The notes: generated by a model from the sequence alone, not told the origin. A stretch of DNA of 64,000 bases from Notospermus geniculatus (GCA_002633025.1 NMRB01002350.1:21940-85939), one strand, 5' to 3'; numbered from the stretch's first letter, positions 21,903-35,300 are shown. A program made the numbers and translations.

Positions 21903-22287
21903 TGCCCGCTGTACATGATCAAATTTTTCATCCAATTTTTGGGAAATTCAGATTCTGGGCCTATTGGGGCTTCAGTGTATAAACCCGCATGTAGGCCTTT
22001 ATTGAGCATATTCAGAAAATAGACTCTATTCCTCTAAAAGAGCGCAGCACCTGACGGGACAGCGTCATGACGTCCCGCACGTCATTTCTGAACGCACGAC
22101 GTGACTCGAAAAAAAATCCGGTTGTTTCAGCGATCATGACGTCGTGAAACAATCTGATTTTTTTCGTCTCGCCTCAAAACATCATGAATGACGTGCGGGA
22201 CGTCTTGGACGCTGTCCCGTCAGGTGCTGCACTCTTTTAGAGGAATATCCTGTATTGGGTGAAAAATTTGATCGTGTACAGCGGGCA
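21903..22287. mobile_element. MITE family copy, interrupted by a second element
   Basis: Ends TGCCCGCTGTACATGATCAA and its complement. An uninterrupted copy of the same element lies at 60912-61060 in opposite orientation. Here the right arm is split by a 233-bp insertion (22021-22253). Confidence 0.85.
22021..22253. mobile_element. Inner foldback element nested in the MITE
   Basis: Inverted arms TTCCTCTAAAAGAGCGCAGC with complement GCTGCACTCTTTTAGAGGAA (one change). The interior has repeated TGACGT motifs. The dinucleotide AT on both sides fits a 2-bp duplication, because the empty site in the sister copy has a single AT. Confidence 0.75.
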
Positions 22288-22545
22288 TTAGTTAGAGAGT
22301 TGTATTCATATGAGTTAAAGTGCTTCTCAATGTGTGAGTTTGCTTTCAATGGGCAATCCTGAATCGGTTTCCTTTTGACATACGCCAAGACCAATGAAAC
22401 AAATGACCGCCCATAGTTTTCTAGGGCAACGTTGCTCATTGAGCTATCGGTAACCATGGTAACTGGAGCAAGAAAACTCTCATGTGGAGCAGCCCCTTTA
22501 GAAAGGTGAAAGTGGACCTCGACTGATCACAGTTTGTACACATAC

Positions 22546-25096
22546 CTGCATGTTTTCTGATCAGCAGCTACTTTTGTCGTCAGATTCATGGCAGTCGTCT
22601 GTAGCTCGACATTATGGACATTCCCAAAGAAATCCGTAATGGGGACAGAATGGATATCCTTCAGGTAGAGGTCTGTTCGGATGCCAACATTTGAGTTGCA
22701 GAGATGTGGAGGGCAGCAATTCACCTGAAGTGGAAAACATGAGCTATTATTACAATAAACATGCCATGTTTGAACTTCTTAGCACGCTGCAACCTAATTT
22801 ATGTGGACATAGGGATGAATACCTCCACTGCACCAGTTCATCACGTATACCTACCAATTCATACATGGACCTTTTGCTGTCCGGTTTGATCTTCTCCAGC
22901 ATATCTAACATGTAGTACGTGAAGCGGTCCATTACAAACACGCCGAGGGAGTTGTCATAATGATGCTGAAACCATGAAAAAAACTGTGAATACGCGATTG
23001 CCGAAGAGACTGCTTGAAAGTAACAGATATTTATGACATAACTAGAACGAATCAAAAATAGATCCACAGATTCACTCACAGAGTATGAATCCTGTCCAAC
23101 TTGGCTGCTCCCCACGGCTAAGATATTTGGGGAGTAGATCATTTGATACATGGAGACAGCCTGACACGTATCGATGGCGAAGAATAACTCATGATAGCGA
23201 CGTTTCTGCCACATTTGTTCAAAGGCGTGACCAAGTTCCACGTTGGAGATCTCCTCCGCGTCTTGGAACTTTAGGAATCCATCTCCACCATGTCCTACAA
23301 TCAAGAAGGAGGATTATATTTGGAGTCGATCCTTAAGTCATCGTTATGCAGGAATTTCATGTCTGCAAAGTGGCCAAATGGCTCAGCAACGTACCTGTCA
23401 TATAGACAAGGACGTTACTCCTGTCATCAGACAGGAGACGTTTGGACCTTGGTGTGCTGTCTGGCAAGCGTCCGCTGAGAACTCGGATGAAATTTTCCAC
23501 AGTCACCTGAAAAGGATGACCAGGAAGAACTGTCAAAATGGGATACAAATCAACAATTAGTGTTAAGTCAATCGCGGTGAGATGTTTTCAGTCATCAGAT
23601 GCATGACGTTATTCCAAGAGTTTGAAATGGGAACTACCGTACTAGAGTAACAGCTTTGAATGTTCTTAAGATGCAACTATTCTGAGAAATCAAAGGTGCA
23701 AACCGTCGGACCTCATATCCCTTGTAGTCAACCTCAACGTCATCTCCGTAGACATTAATATGTTGGTTGGCATTGTTGAAGATGGTGGCTGGAAATACAT
23801 GCTGAAAGTGACTATAGTTCTCAGACAATCTCAACTCTTGTAATCATAGGGCAAATTGGAGAAAACAAATTACAGTGGAACCCCGGTAACACGACCACCC
23901 AAGGGACAGACCCAAAGTGGTCGCATTAGCGGGGTGGTCGCCTTAACGAAATCGGCCCGATGAGTGCCGATCCAGACCGAAGTAAACTGAGTGTCATATT
24001 TTCTTTTTTATCCATGTTTCGTTTAATAAACCAGACTAGACCATCTCCAGCCTGGCCTGATACTAGTAAGCAGATAGCCCACTGACACTGTGACGACTAG
24101 GATGGACGACTGGCAGATGTGGAAATGGTGAAATCCGTGTAAATATTGCGCCCGTCTGATGCTTAGGCCTGCCTTTTATGATCGCTGACCCCAACCCGTC
24201 ATGCACATGGCTTATGTCATGTGTTAATTGGTCCTGTTTGGGACACACACACTGCTGACTCGCCATTGTTTGATAATCAGACCACTAATTAGGTTGCGGT
24301 TGGTCGTGTTACCGAGGTGCTAATTGCTACTTGGGACAGCCAAAGCTGTGGTCGCGGTCTGGATAGCGGGGTGGTCGCGTTAGTGAAACTCTCCAAAGGG
24401 AAATAAAGAGAAAAACAATCGGGACAATTGAAAAGTGGTCGTCTTTCCGGGGTGGTCGCGTTATAGGGGTGGTCGTCGACCGGGGTTCCACTGTATGGTC
24501 AGCTCTGGCAATTCTATGTTCTCACCTGCTCTTGGATTTCTTGGATTGCAAGGGAGATCATCGGCCATCATCAGGATAATGTGGCTGTAACAAAGACCAT
24601 AGTGTTAGTTCTGGTTCCTGTCTGTAGTACTGGGATCGGACTGAGGAGAATTCTGGCCCGAAGAATGCCAGAGACACAGCCACCACAAGCCTAAAGGCAC
24701 CGCTCCACATGACAGTTTTCTGTCGAAAGTTTGCAGCCAGATAGTAACTGTCCAATGACTATCCCGCCGTGGAAGTTGTTCAGCTAGTGACTGTATGATA
24801 GCAATATTGCTGTCTGACAGTCACTAGCTGAACAACTTCCACGGGATAGTCATTGACAGTTACTATCTGACAGCAAACTTTCGACAGAAAACTGTCACGT
24901 GGAGCGGCACCTTTAGGCTTAGCACAAGCCATACCAGGCCACTGCCTTACCTATCTGGTATCCCCAGTCGCTTGACACTTCTGTAGACAGACAGCACATT
25001 TGCAGCATGTCGATAATTGAACCAAAATCTTGACGTGTCGACCAAAACTGCCCAGTTATTGGTGTGACCACTTTTGAAGAAGTCTTCGACTTTTTC
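22546..25096 (-). CDS. PIGK: PIGK, GPI transamidase catalytic subunit (3' exon(s) and 5' exon unresolved)
   Basis: Seven minus-strand exons, 24951-25096, 24526-24584, 23712-23788, 23395-23506, 23080-23294, 22855-22965 and 22546-22724, join in consistent phase to about 300 residues. They encode SGHTNNWAVLVDTSRFWFNY, then IILMMADDLPCNPRNPR, NVYGDDVEVDYKGYE and SKRLLSDDRSNVLVYMTG. The catalytic His is in GHGGDGFLKFQD and the catalytic Cys in FAIDTCQAVSMY, the C13-family protease dyad of PIGK. The enzyme cleaves the GPI attachment signal and joins the anchor to proteins in the ER lumen. The C-terminal membrane segment expected after the donor at 22545 was not found downstream, and the signal-peptide exon is not assigned. 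AK5 lies upstream, head to head. The introns contain a pogo-like element and a foldback. Confidence 0.93.
23873..24493. mobile_element. pogo/Tigger-like non-autonomous element (621 bp)
   Basis: Starts CAGTGGAACCCCGGTAACAC and ends in the inverted GACCGGGGTTCCACTG, flanked by TA at both ends. Internal subterminal copies of a GGTGGTCGCGTTA-like motif occur at both sides. No transposase frame. It lies in a PIGK intron. Confidence 0.75.
24694..24913. mobile_element. 220-bp foldback element with TA flanks
   Basis: Arms of about 100 bp starting AAGGCACCGCTCCACATGAC, folding with few mismatches around a short loop near 24800. TA occurs on both sides. The terminus GTGGAGCGGCACCTTTA resembles the ends of the 22.4 kb and 63 kb repeat family. 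It lies in a PIGK intron. Confidence 0.8.
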
Positions 25097-26118
25097 CTGG
25101 AAGAGAAATTCATGATTTATGAAAAGGTGTTTTATTTAGTCGCTCGTTCAAAGCAATTGGGATTTTCTCTAGCTTTGGCCCAAAATAACTTCAACCCTAA
25201 GATTGTTGGCCTAATTATTGGGCATTTCTTTGATCTGGCTCAGCTGATCAGTGACAATAATTTTGCATACTATCAAAAGATGTCGCCACTGCGTAGTGCG
25301 CTGAATAGTTTTATACACCACTTCAAATCAAATTTCCTGGCTATCAATGCAACAGAAGCACCAACAGTTATGTTTATTTGTTCCTACGGGCCACGAAATC
25401 GATACCCTTCATATTCTTACATCAATATTCGATGTGGATGTCACCAAAATGTGTACAAAAGTCAGTAAAAAACTGAACGCGAATTTGAGATCGGCCATTT
25501 TGAAACAACCTTCTGGTTCCGCTGACTTCCTCCAGACGACGCTTTTTGTTGCAAATTCGTAGGTTAGGTACAGTTGAACGAATTTCGCAATTTCTGAATG
25601 AAAAACTATAGACTACAACAAAATATATTTTGAGCAAACAATATAGACTCTACGCAAGTAAATTAAGTATCTAAATTTAGTACGAATCGCCTAATTTTCC
25701 GTATCTGAGAATGAACGGCTTGATTCATCTAATTTGCATATCAGAATGAGAAATCATGAAAATTAGTGATAACCCCAAATTCATGACGTCATACACAATT
25801 TGCATATCATAATGAGAAATCACGAAATCTGTTAGTTTCTCAAGACCACAGTAATGACGTCACTGGTAGATGTTTGCCACCTATTCTATTGCCAGAAAAT
25901 GGAACGAGCACCTGCAACCTCGGCTCCAGGTTCCTAATTGGCTGTCAATCATACCTTTGACAGGTATGGATATGTATAATGAAGAGTTCTCGACTAACCT
26001 ACAAGAATGTGCTGGAAAGAATTGATCAAAATGCCAAAATATCTGAAAAAACTAATTACATAAGTGATATTCCAAACGTCAGAGCGAATCAAGCGTAGAA
26101 CTTTCGTGATAAACTGAC

Positions 26119-26180
26119 CTTTGGTGAACCTCATTTTCATTACACTCATTCCGGGCCAAGTTGTTTTCATTATCGGCCAT
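26119..26180 (-). CDS. Candidate first exon facing AK5
   Basis: A minus-strand ATG at 26180 opens a 62-base exon ending in a donor GTCAGT, coding MADNENNLARNECNENEVHQ. It stands only 131 bases from the AK5 start. It ends in phase 2, whereas the first clear PIGK exon starts in phase 0, so at least one more exon would be required to link them. It has no signal-peptide character. It may be noise. Confidence 0.2.
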
Positions 26181-26311
26181 GTTTAGCAGTTTAGTATTTC
26201 CCTGGATACGACTCCATGTCGCTGGAAGGAGGTTCTTTTTCTCAAGAAATATCGAATCATAGCGCCCGATCTCCTCGAAATAAGCGCTACATTCGTGTTC
26301 GAGGAGGCAAA

Positions 26312-29300
26312 ATGACCACGGAAGATGCCAAGGCGTATTTGTCAAAGCGGGAAGTGCCCCAGCTTTTTGAGGTAGGCCCCTATAACGTTTGTTTTTATGC
26401 CTGGTGATGAGATTCGCTGCTGTCAAAACAGACAGTGCACTGGTTAAACATGTGCATTGCCCATACATTATGACATAGGCCTAGGCGTACTGTGAGGCTT
26501 AGGCCTAGGCTACTTCTTACTGTGGAGGCCTGATCGGTGATGGATGAATGAAGCGTCATTTGCTTCACATGTGGATGTGTAGTTATTGTCGTCCAACCAA
26601 ACCAAGCCGCAAAGCGTGCAGACGACGGGCGGCCTCTCATCTCTACTTTCCCTTCCCTTGCTTGATCATGTTGATTGATGATGAATGAAGTGAAACTGAA
26701 AGTTGGCCGGTTGATCATCATCATGTTGATCGGTCGCCACTTTTGCACTAGGCTAGGAGGCCGGGCCTAGTTCAACTAGTTGACTACATGTTGTAGGCCT
26801 ACCAGTACGCTTACGCCTACGACACTAGGCCTACTCATACTGTGATGATGACTGTTTTGTCTACCTGTCCTTACCTAATACCTGCCTCTGCCTCCTTCCT
26901 TTCAGTGCCTGATGACAGGCCTCATGTACCACCGCCCAAAAGACCACATCTCATATCTGCGTGACTGTCTTGATAAAATCCGTTCGAAGGGGCTGGATCA
27001 CGTGAGATGGAACTTATTCATTGAACAAAGAAGAAAGACACCTTTGCCACCCATATCACCAGAAAATGGCTCAAGACCTCATTCAGCACGATCTTCTTAT
27101 TCCAAAGGTAAGATTGTGCCACTTCGTGGAGACGCTGAACTAGATTTTCTATTCTTTCCTTCATTGTTATTATTGTTGGCAATGGGTCATGTATGATCCA
27201 TTGTTGTTCTCAATATCTGAAATTTATTTCACTCCATGTTGAATTTTGTTCTGCTGGTTAAAGAAAGTTCGAGCCTGAATTTATGTTGTGTACACTCAAT
27301 AAAACGGTAATAAAACCACTGCATGTCTTTTTAGTTCATCAGTTTGGCACTAAATTTGGTAAGAACCTGAATTTAAAGATACAGACTCAGAAATGAACCA
27401 TTAGTGATAGATTAAAGAACCATATAGTATTAGAAAACATCACCAGCACGTTGACAATTTTGTTTGTAACTTCGTCAATTTGTGTGTCTTTACTATAGTC
27501 AAAATACGAGACTTGATTGATGAACTTGGTAATGACCACCGTTTAGGATACAGAGGTACCTGCACGAGGTTTACCCATGAGGACTTCAAATATATGACCA
27601 AAAGAGTGAAAGAGATTATCCTCATTGTTGGATTTAAGTGTAGAGCTCTCCAATGGAGGGGGTTCTTTTTTCCAGACTACCTTGTGTCCTGATTACATTT
27701 ACAAGACAACTTTCCATCTGCAAGTTCTCAGTCATGTCCTCATGGGTGACTCGGTCTCCTGTTACACCTGAGTTCTGTGTGTGATTGCAATGCACAGTTT
27801 GATCTCCTGGTTTGGATGCTTTTGTTTTTAGTTCAGTTGGTAAATCACAGACCCTGATAACTGCCCTCAGTGCTGCCCTCATGTGGACTTTAAAAGCTAA
27901 TCGTCTGTGCACGTATACCTTTAATATGATTATGTCATGCTTGTGTCAGTAAGAAACCTCAATTCCATCTTACAGTAAAGTCTGAATACTACATGTTCTA
28001 AATCTAACACAACTTGTGTCTGTCAAAGGTAAAATTCCTAACTATCACATCTAACTTTGCTGTATTCAGCATGACTGTGCCAATGGCTTGGAAACAGATT
28101 GTTGATCCTACATGTAAGATAAGAACGCGATGTGTTAAACTTCACTTTTGTTCCAACATGGAGTGGGTCACCTGGTGAGCGTGTACTACTTTTTTCATCC
28201 AGGTGGTTCTCAATCTCAAATTGAAATGGGGATCCAGCCGCCGTTACCACCAATCAGGAAGGCCACAGAAACAACACAAAATTCTTCTGATGCTGTCATA
28301 CGGATCGGAAACCTGGTGATTCCAAACGTACCATTTGTATTCTTCATGGGTAAGTTGAAGTTGGATCATCCTCCCACAGCAGGGTTTTTTTACCTCGCTC
28401 ATCTTCATCCATTGCGAATGTATGAAGAGGAACAAGACCAAAGCCCTGCTGTGGAAGGATGGAGTTGGATGTAGCCACTAGAAACAAGCTGATTTTCCTG
28501 TTGGTAGAGCTATGTATTGTGACATTCTTATGATGTGATATTTATTTACCGGTATTATCAACACAAATGACTTGCATTCATCATTGCTTTAATACTTGAA
28601 GTTGGCTTGAAAAATTGCCAAGTTGGCTGTATTTGTTGTGTTGTGCTGTATGCAATGTGTCAATAACTCACATAAATTTTGTCAACACAGTATATTGAGA
28701 ATGTTATTTTTCAAGTTTTGCACAAAGTTGAAGGAAAAAATGGAATGGAATGTGAAAAAGAACAATGTCACGTGTGAACCCAGATGAGATGTAAAAAATA
28801 CATCTTTGATGATATGTTTCCATTTAATGATAACTATGTTGCCGTCTTGCTCCGATAATCAGTAGGGATCTTCTATCTTCCACAGGTGGTCCAGGCAGCG
28901 GCAAGGGGACACAGTGCAAGAGACTTATAGAGCGATACCCTACCTGGGTCCACCTGTCAATGGGAGATCTTCTCCGTGAGCAGATTTCAGAGCAAGGGAC
29001 CACTGATGCTAAATGGGGGATGATCAGTGACTTGTTGACAAAGGGAGACATGGCTCCTGAGGTACAGAGGAGAAATTTATTGTTGAATTGAATTTATTGT
29101 CTTTCATTCAGTGGTTCTCAGATCATTTCCTCCTTCTTGTGTAATGTAAATTTGGTTTCTTATCCTGATTGCCTGCAGTATCTGAGTGTCATGAATGTAA
29201 GTAAAGAATGAGATGTTTGTGGTGTCACTATTTGTTAATGTCACAGGTGTCAGTTTGTTGTCAGTTTCGTCACGATGGTCACAAGTTGGATAGGAAATAG

Positions 29301-32300
29301 GTTGTGCCCCGACAGGTAACCCACCTCACGATAGCCTTGTTCCACTGGCCTCCACAGATGGCGTTGGGGTGGGAGAGTGTGAGGCCAGGTACGCGCTATC
29401 AAATTTGCCCTGAATTCCGGGCTTTTCTGACGTCACCAACGATCGACGATGTGTTGAAATCACGTGAGCTCGTCGATCGTTGGTGACGTCAGAATAGCCC
29501 GGAATTCAGGGCGAATTTGATAGTGCGTACCTGGCCTCACACTCTCCCACCCCAACGCCATCTGTGGAGGCCAGTGGAACCAGGCTAACCCCACGACAGC
29601 CCGTCCAGTTCCTTGATGCATCCCCTCATAAACTCATCTTGTGTTCTTTCAGGATGTGACCATGGACCTCATCGTGGAGAATCTGAAGAAATATCCAAAC
29701 GCCGGTGGGTATATCATCGAAGGTTACCCTCGGACCCTGGATCAACTTAAAGAGTACCAGAACAAGGTGGGTATCAAAATAGGAAAAGAACGATGCACTT
29801 CAACGCTATTTTGCTGTTTGGACAAATTATCTCATTTGGATTTCTACTCAAAACTCGATATCTCTTTTAGGTCAGCAAAATTGATTTGGTTTTCCTCATC
29901 GACTGTGAGGAATATTTCCTCCAATCCCGTCTTCTCGCTCGAGGGAAGACTGAAGGTCGTATCGATGATAATTTAGGAGCTGTCGGGGCCAAGATCGAGT
30001 TCTTCAAGGAGTACACGTTACCTGTCGTGAAGGAGTTGGACGATGATGGCAAATTGGTTCTTGTACGTATACTCGTGTCATTTAGAGAGCTTGTGAAAGA
30101 AAAGAGTCGCATCATAGAATATTATTCGGAGATACGAAAGCTCACTTAATTCACTTCACATTATTACCCCTAGCCGCAGGTCTTCCGTTCGAAGACCTCT
30201 TGCGTAGTTGTCTGACAGAAAACGATTGTACTGTTCTGTATTCAAGGTCGATGGTGACAGAGATGCTGAAGAAATCTTCTACGAGCTAACCCTTGCGTTT
30301 GATTCCATTTTCTTCAACGCCGGTGATGGGAAACCCATATTACGTAAGTCTCATTTTTGCAAGTGTATTTATGGTGCACTTGTTAGTTATTGTTGAACAA
30401 TATGCATGATGCCTAATGAGAGGGTCCGTGGGTTCGAATCCGGTAGGAAGCTATGTCTTTCACCTTAGAAACCCGTTTCTATTTCATGTTCTAACAATAT
30501 GCAAGAAGTATAAAGTAAGAAAAAGCTCCGGCCCTCAAAAAGTCCTTTAGGTTACCGGTATCTCATAAATTCTCCCCGAATACTTCTGTGTCCAATATGT
30601 GACAGGATTTCATTTCCAAATTTCAGCCACAGCTCCAAAACCAGACGCCCATGCACCTCGGCCACCCTCTGGGAAAAAGAGCCCAAGATCTGGACGGGGC
30701 AGCCGAGGAGGTAGCGCGGGGAGCCGAGCCAGCAGTGCAGGAAGTCAGGCATCTTTCCCACCAATTACTCACATTGATGACATCAGGGTGACGTGGGATG
30801 ATAAGGGACGGATGCCTGATCTTCCACAGTGTCCTATCATCTTGATCATGGGTGAGTGAACTGGCTCGATGGTGTGTCGCAGAGCTCGTCCCTACTACTC
30901 ACCTTGTTACAGTGGAACCTCTCTTTAGGACTGACAAATGCTGTCCTTAATTTAGAGGCGTCCTGATTACAGATGTTAAAATGAATAGAAATGGTCAATT
31001 TGGGACTGAACTTTGGTGTCCTTAATTGAGAGGTGTCCTCTTGGCAGAGGTGTCCGCTAAGGGAGGTTCTGCTGTTTGAATTCAGGAATTGAATTGAGAG
31101 CCAACTGCCACAGACAGCATTGGCTCTTTAGACAATATAGGGCGAATGAAATTACTGCAGGAGGAAACAGGAGTGCCTGTAGAACATGCGCTGTCAAAGA
31201 GAGTCGCTCTATATCACAGTCATGAAGAATGGGTCTGACTAGGGATTGAACCTGGACCAGAAGAGGTGCTGTTTCCACTGCACCACTCTGACCGCCCCAT
31301 TGAACACTTCCAGTCCTGCACTTGCAAAACCAAAGGGCCACCGTTGAGTTATTAGCCTTTGATTACTTTCTTGCTCTAGGTGGACCTGGCAGTGGCAAAC
31401 TGACACAATGCCGTAGATTAGTGGAACGCTACGAAGGAATAGTCCACCTTTCAATGGGGGACATCCTCAAGTCAGAGATCGTTGCCAGGGGTACAGGAGA
31501 GGACAAGTGGAACTTGGTGGGAAGTTTAGTTCAGAAAGGTGAAATGGCTCCAGAGGTAGGTTAAAGACCAGTAGGCCAAAGACCATGCAGGTCAAGAGAC
31601 CAGAAGCAGGAGGTCAAAGACCATAGCAGTAGGTCAAAGACTATAGCAGTCGGTTCAAAGACTGGAAGCAGTCGGTCAAAGACCATAAGCAGTCGGTCAA
31701 ACCTTAAGAAGTACGCCAGAAACCATAGCAATAGGTCAAAGACCATGGGCAATTGGTCAAACCATAAGCGGTAGGTCAAAGACCACAGCAGTTGGTCAAA
31801 GACCACAGCAGTAGGTCAAAGACCATAGTAATAGGTCAAAGACCATAAAGTGTTTTTCACATTGAACTGGCCAAAGGTACTTGGCTGACCCCTTGTCACT
31901 AAACTGTAATAGTGTGATCACAAATAAGAATGTGACACAGCCCTCGGCAGCCTGTGTCATGGCTGACCAGCTTTGGCTGACTCCGTAAAAGAGCTATAGG
32001 CCTAGACCTAATCTGTTTTCAAGTCAGTGTTGTGCAACACACTACCTCTTGGTAAATGTGATCTGGTCACATTCCTGAGTTCAACGAAGTACCTTTGGCC
32101 AGCTCAATGTGAAAAACACTTTAGCAGTAGGTCAAAGACCATGAGCATTGGGTCAAAGACCATAGCAGTAGGTCAAAGACCATGAGCATTGGGTCAAAGA
32201 CCATAGTAATAGGTCAAAGACCATGAGCATTGGGTCAAAGACCATAGTAATAGGTCAAAGACCATGAGCATTGGGTCAAAGACCATAGTAATAGGTCAAA

Positions 32301-35300
32301 GGTCAATTGAAAATTGCTTTTGCTCTCTTCGTTGAACTATCTGTTATCATTTACCATAGGATGTGACGATAGAGTTGCTGTTATCCACCATACGACAACA
32401 TGGCGATGCCAAAGCCATCTTATTAGAAGGTTACCCAAGAAATGGCGCACAAATTGAAGAATTTAACAAACATGTAAGTCAAGGTTCGCAACATTCACAC
32501 CAAAAACTGAGTTGGTCTCATCACTAACAATCTATTCCATCAAGGCCAGTTATCCTAAGATGGGGCGGAGATGGCTCAATATTATAAACTCTTTGAGTTT
32601 TGCTTTTCAAAGTTGACGGAGAGCCTGTGGTGCTTTTCTCCTAGGTTGGTGGGTTGAGTCTGGCGATCCTGTTAGATTGTGAGGAATATTACTTGAAACA
32701 ACGCCTGCTACAACGGCTGAAAGAAGAAGATCGGATCGATGACAACATCAACGCCATCAGCAAAAGGATGGTACACTTCAAGGAGAACACGCTACCAGTC
32801 ATCAAACATTATGATGGAGAAGATAAGCTGGTGATTGTAAGTAGCTTGATATATTGTGCTCGCTCGCCACCCATAAAAGTACTGACCGAATGAATGGTGC
32901 TTAATTCCATCTTGGATGCCAACGCACCAACCACGAGGCCATAAAAGAAATCCTCATCACCAGTTTGTTAGGTCATGCCATATTACTAGGGGTACAGTAC
33001 ATTTGACTTCATGTGGAAATTCAGGGTTTGTTGGGTCGTGCCATATAACTGTTGTTAGCTTTTGCATATAAGCATTATCTTGCATTTCTTCCTATCTAGG
33101 TGTATGCCGACAGAGATATAGATGAAATTTTCTACGACCTGGCCACGTTGTTTGATCACATGTTCTTCGGGACGCCTGGGGTAAGTTCTGATTTTGGTGC
33201 GAGAAAATCTGTGACCTCAGTTCATCTGCTGAAATCCTGAGATAAAGCATCGTGGCCTACAGGGAGTCTGGGGTTTCTCCTGGTTGGAGGTAGGCCTATT
33301 ATAGCTTAGGCCTGATGAGACAGGGGCAGGGGCAGATTGAGAGAAAAGTGGGCCCACCAGCCCCTTCTCGGTCAGTTGCAGAGGTGTGCCCCTTGTAGAT
33401 TACCAGAGTGTGTGTGTGTGGTGGTGGTGGTGGGGGGGGGGGACAAATCTGATTTTGTTCTTGGAAGATGGCACAAGGTTCACACTTTATTCCTTCTACC
33501 CGTTTGCAGGAAAGTGGTTCAGGAGAAGGTATGTCCATATTCCCTTATTGTACACATTTACTGCATAATATCATTTCACAAAGGCACCTGCCAATTTGCA
33601 TGATAATCATTCCTCGGCTTCTCGCAGTCAGCGTCCTATAAATAGAGGACTAAGATTCTTCTTATTATTTTGGTGGAACAGAAATAATAGTTGAAGAAAC
33701 CATTGTGGAAGAAGCGGCCCAGTCTGTCGCTAACGATTCTGGTGGCATCTACCGTGAAGTTTTAAGTCTTGATGAAGGTATTCCATATTCTTAGACAGTG
33801 CAGAAGAAATGCATAGATGTGTTAATCTACACCGCTGTAGTACCAACTCCAATGCTTACTGACTGCAACTAAACCTTCATCTGCCAATAACAGATTAGCT
33901 GTCCCTTTGCCAGATCCCGTAACAACTGTTAGATAACAACCCTTCATCCCTTTTGAACCCTTAACACTTCTTAGGAACTCTTTGAACAACCCTTGCTCAT
34001 CAACTTCAACCCTTTTGCCGTGAATTCATGTCTTTCATCCAGTGCCAAGAGTCGATGGACAGCGAATTCATTAACACAGAGCTGATTTGTGTTGTATCTT
34101 ATTGTTCGTCTCTTGGTACCCCCTATTTGTGGTTGATTAACCCTACAGGCAGGTTTACACTTCGGTCTTGTGAAGACGGCCACTGAGGGCAAGCAACGTC
34201 TTCGATGGAAGTGTATACCCAGCTTTACTCCTTAACATAGAACTGTTACCCCTAGCCTAATCTCACATTAACCCTTTCCCCCATACCATGAACATCATCA
34301 TGTTCGGTCCACTTCACCATCAGCGGATCAAAGAAATTTCTCTCATGGTGGATTGATAAGTAGTGCTTTGCATGAGTCCCCATAACAATTGATATCTTAC
34401 ATTCACTTCTAGTTTATTGTACTTCACCAGAAAGATGTCCTGTAATCCCCCAGGAAGATGTGCTGTGACCGTCCGTGGTCAACAAAATGTTTGGCCGGCG
34501 ATTTGATCGTCACTGCAGCCTACCAGTAGCCTCCAAACTGTTTATTCTTTCAGGAGGCCAAATCGAAGAAACAGTGATCACGACAGAGGTAGCTCAGGAG
34601 ACAGGTGGCCATGGCAACCCAGAATACGTGGCACTGTTAGAACAGCAAGGTATGTGACCAGGTCACTGGTGATTTTATTCTAAGTCCACAGCTGTTACAG
34701 TGTTCAGCAATACTGACCCTACCCATCAGTTAGTAATTCCCAATTTGTGATGCACCCCACCTTTCTGTGTGTGCTATATTTTGGTTCACTTTCTACCCTG
34801 TAGTCCCAACCTTGACAATGCACTTGGTTCTCTTTTTTCCAATTCTCTTCATGTTAATGATATTTCATCTCACCAGGGGGCCAGGAAGAGATGACAGTAC
34901 CACCGATATCCCCTCCCCAACAAGAGCAGGGTGAATCCTCCCCTCCAAGACCCGCAACAAATGCTTCCCAGAAATCAGGGGGGCAACAGGAAGTTGTTGA
35001 TGTTGAGATCAGGCATAGCTCTAAAAAAGGGTCAAAGCCTGGTTCTCCAGGGAGTCATCATGAATCTCCTAAGCCACAAAGCAGGGAGGGCTCTAAAAAG
35101 GGGTCGAAGCCCGGTTCACCGGGGAGTCAACATGACTCTCCAAAACCGCACACCCGGGAGGGCTCTAAAAAGGGGTCGAAGCCCGGCTCTCCTGATGGAA
35201 GGCACTCTCCTAAGCCACACAGCAGGAAGGGCTCGGCTAGTTCAAAGTCAAGCTCTTCTAGTAGCAATAAGAGCAGCAAGAAGGGTTCGTCACATGGGTC

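Noticed and set aside
24558-24755. Signal-peptide exon of PIGK
   Set aside because: The hydrophobic minus-strand frame FRLVVAVSLAFFGP lies downstream of the exon it would have to precede.
33386-33568. Trp/Gly-rich frame in the AK5 intron
   Set aside because: Produced by a GTGGTGG microsatellite; not coding, except for the 19-base microexon within.
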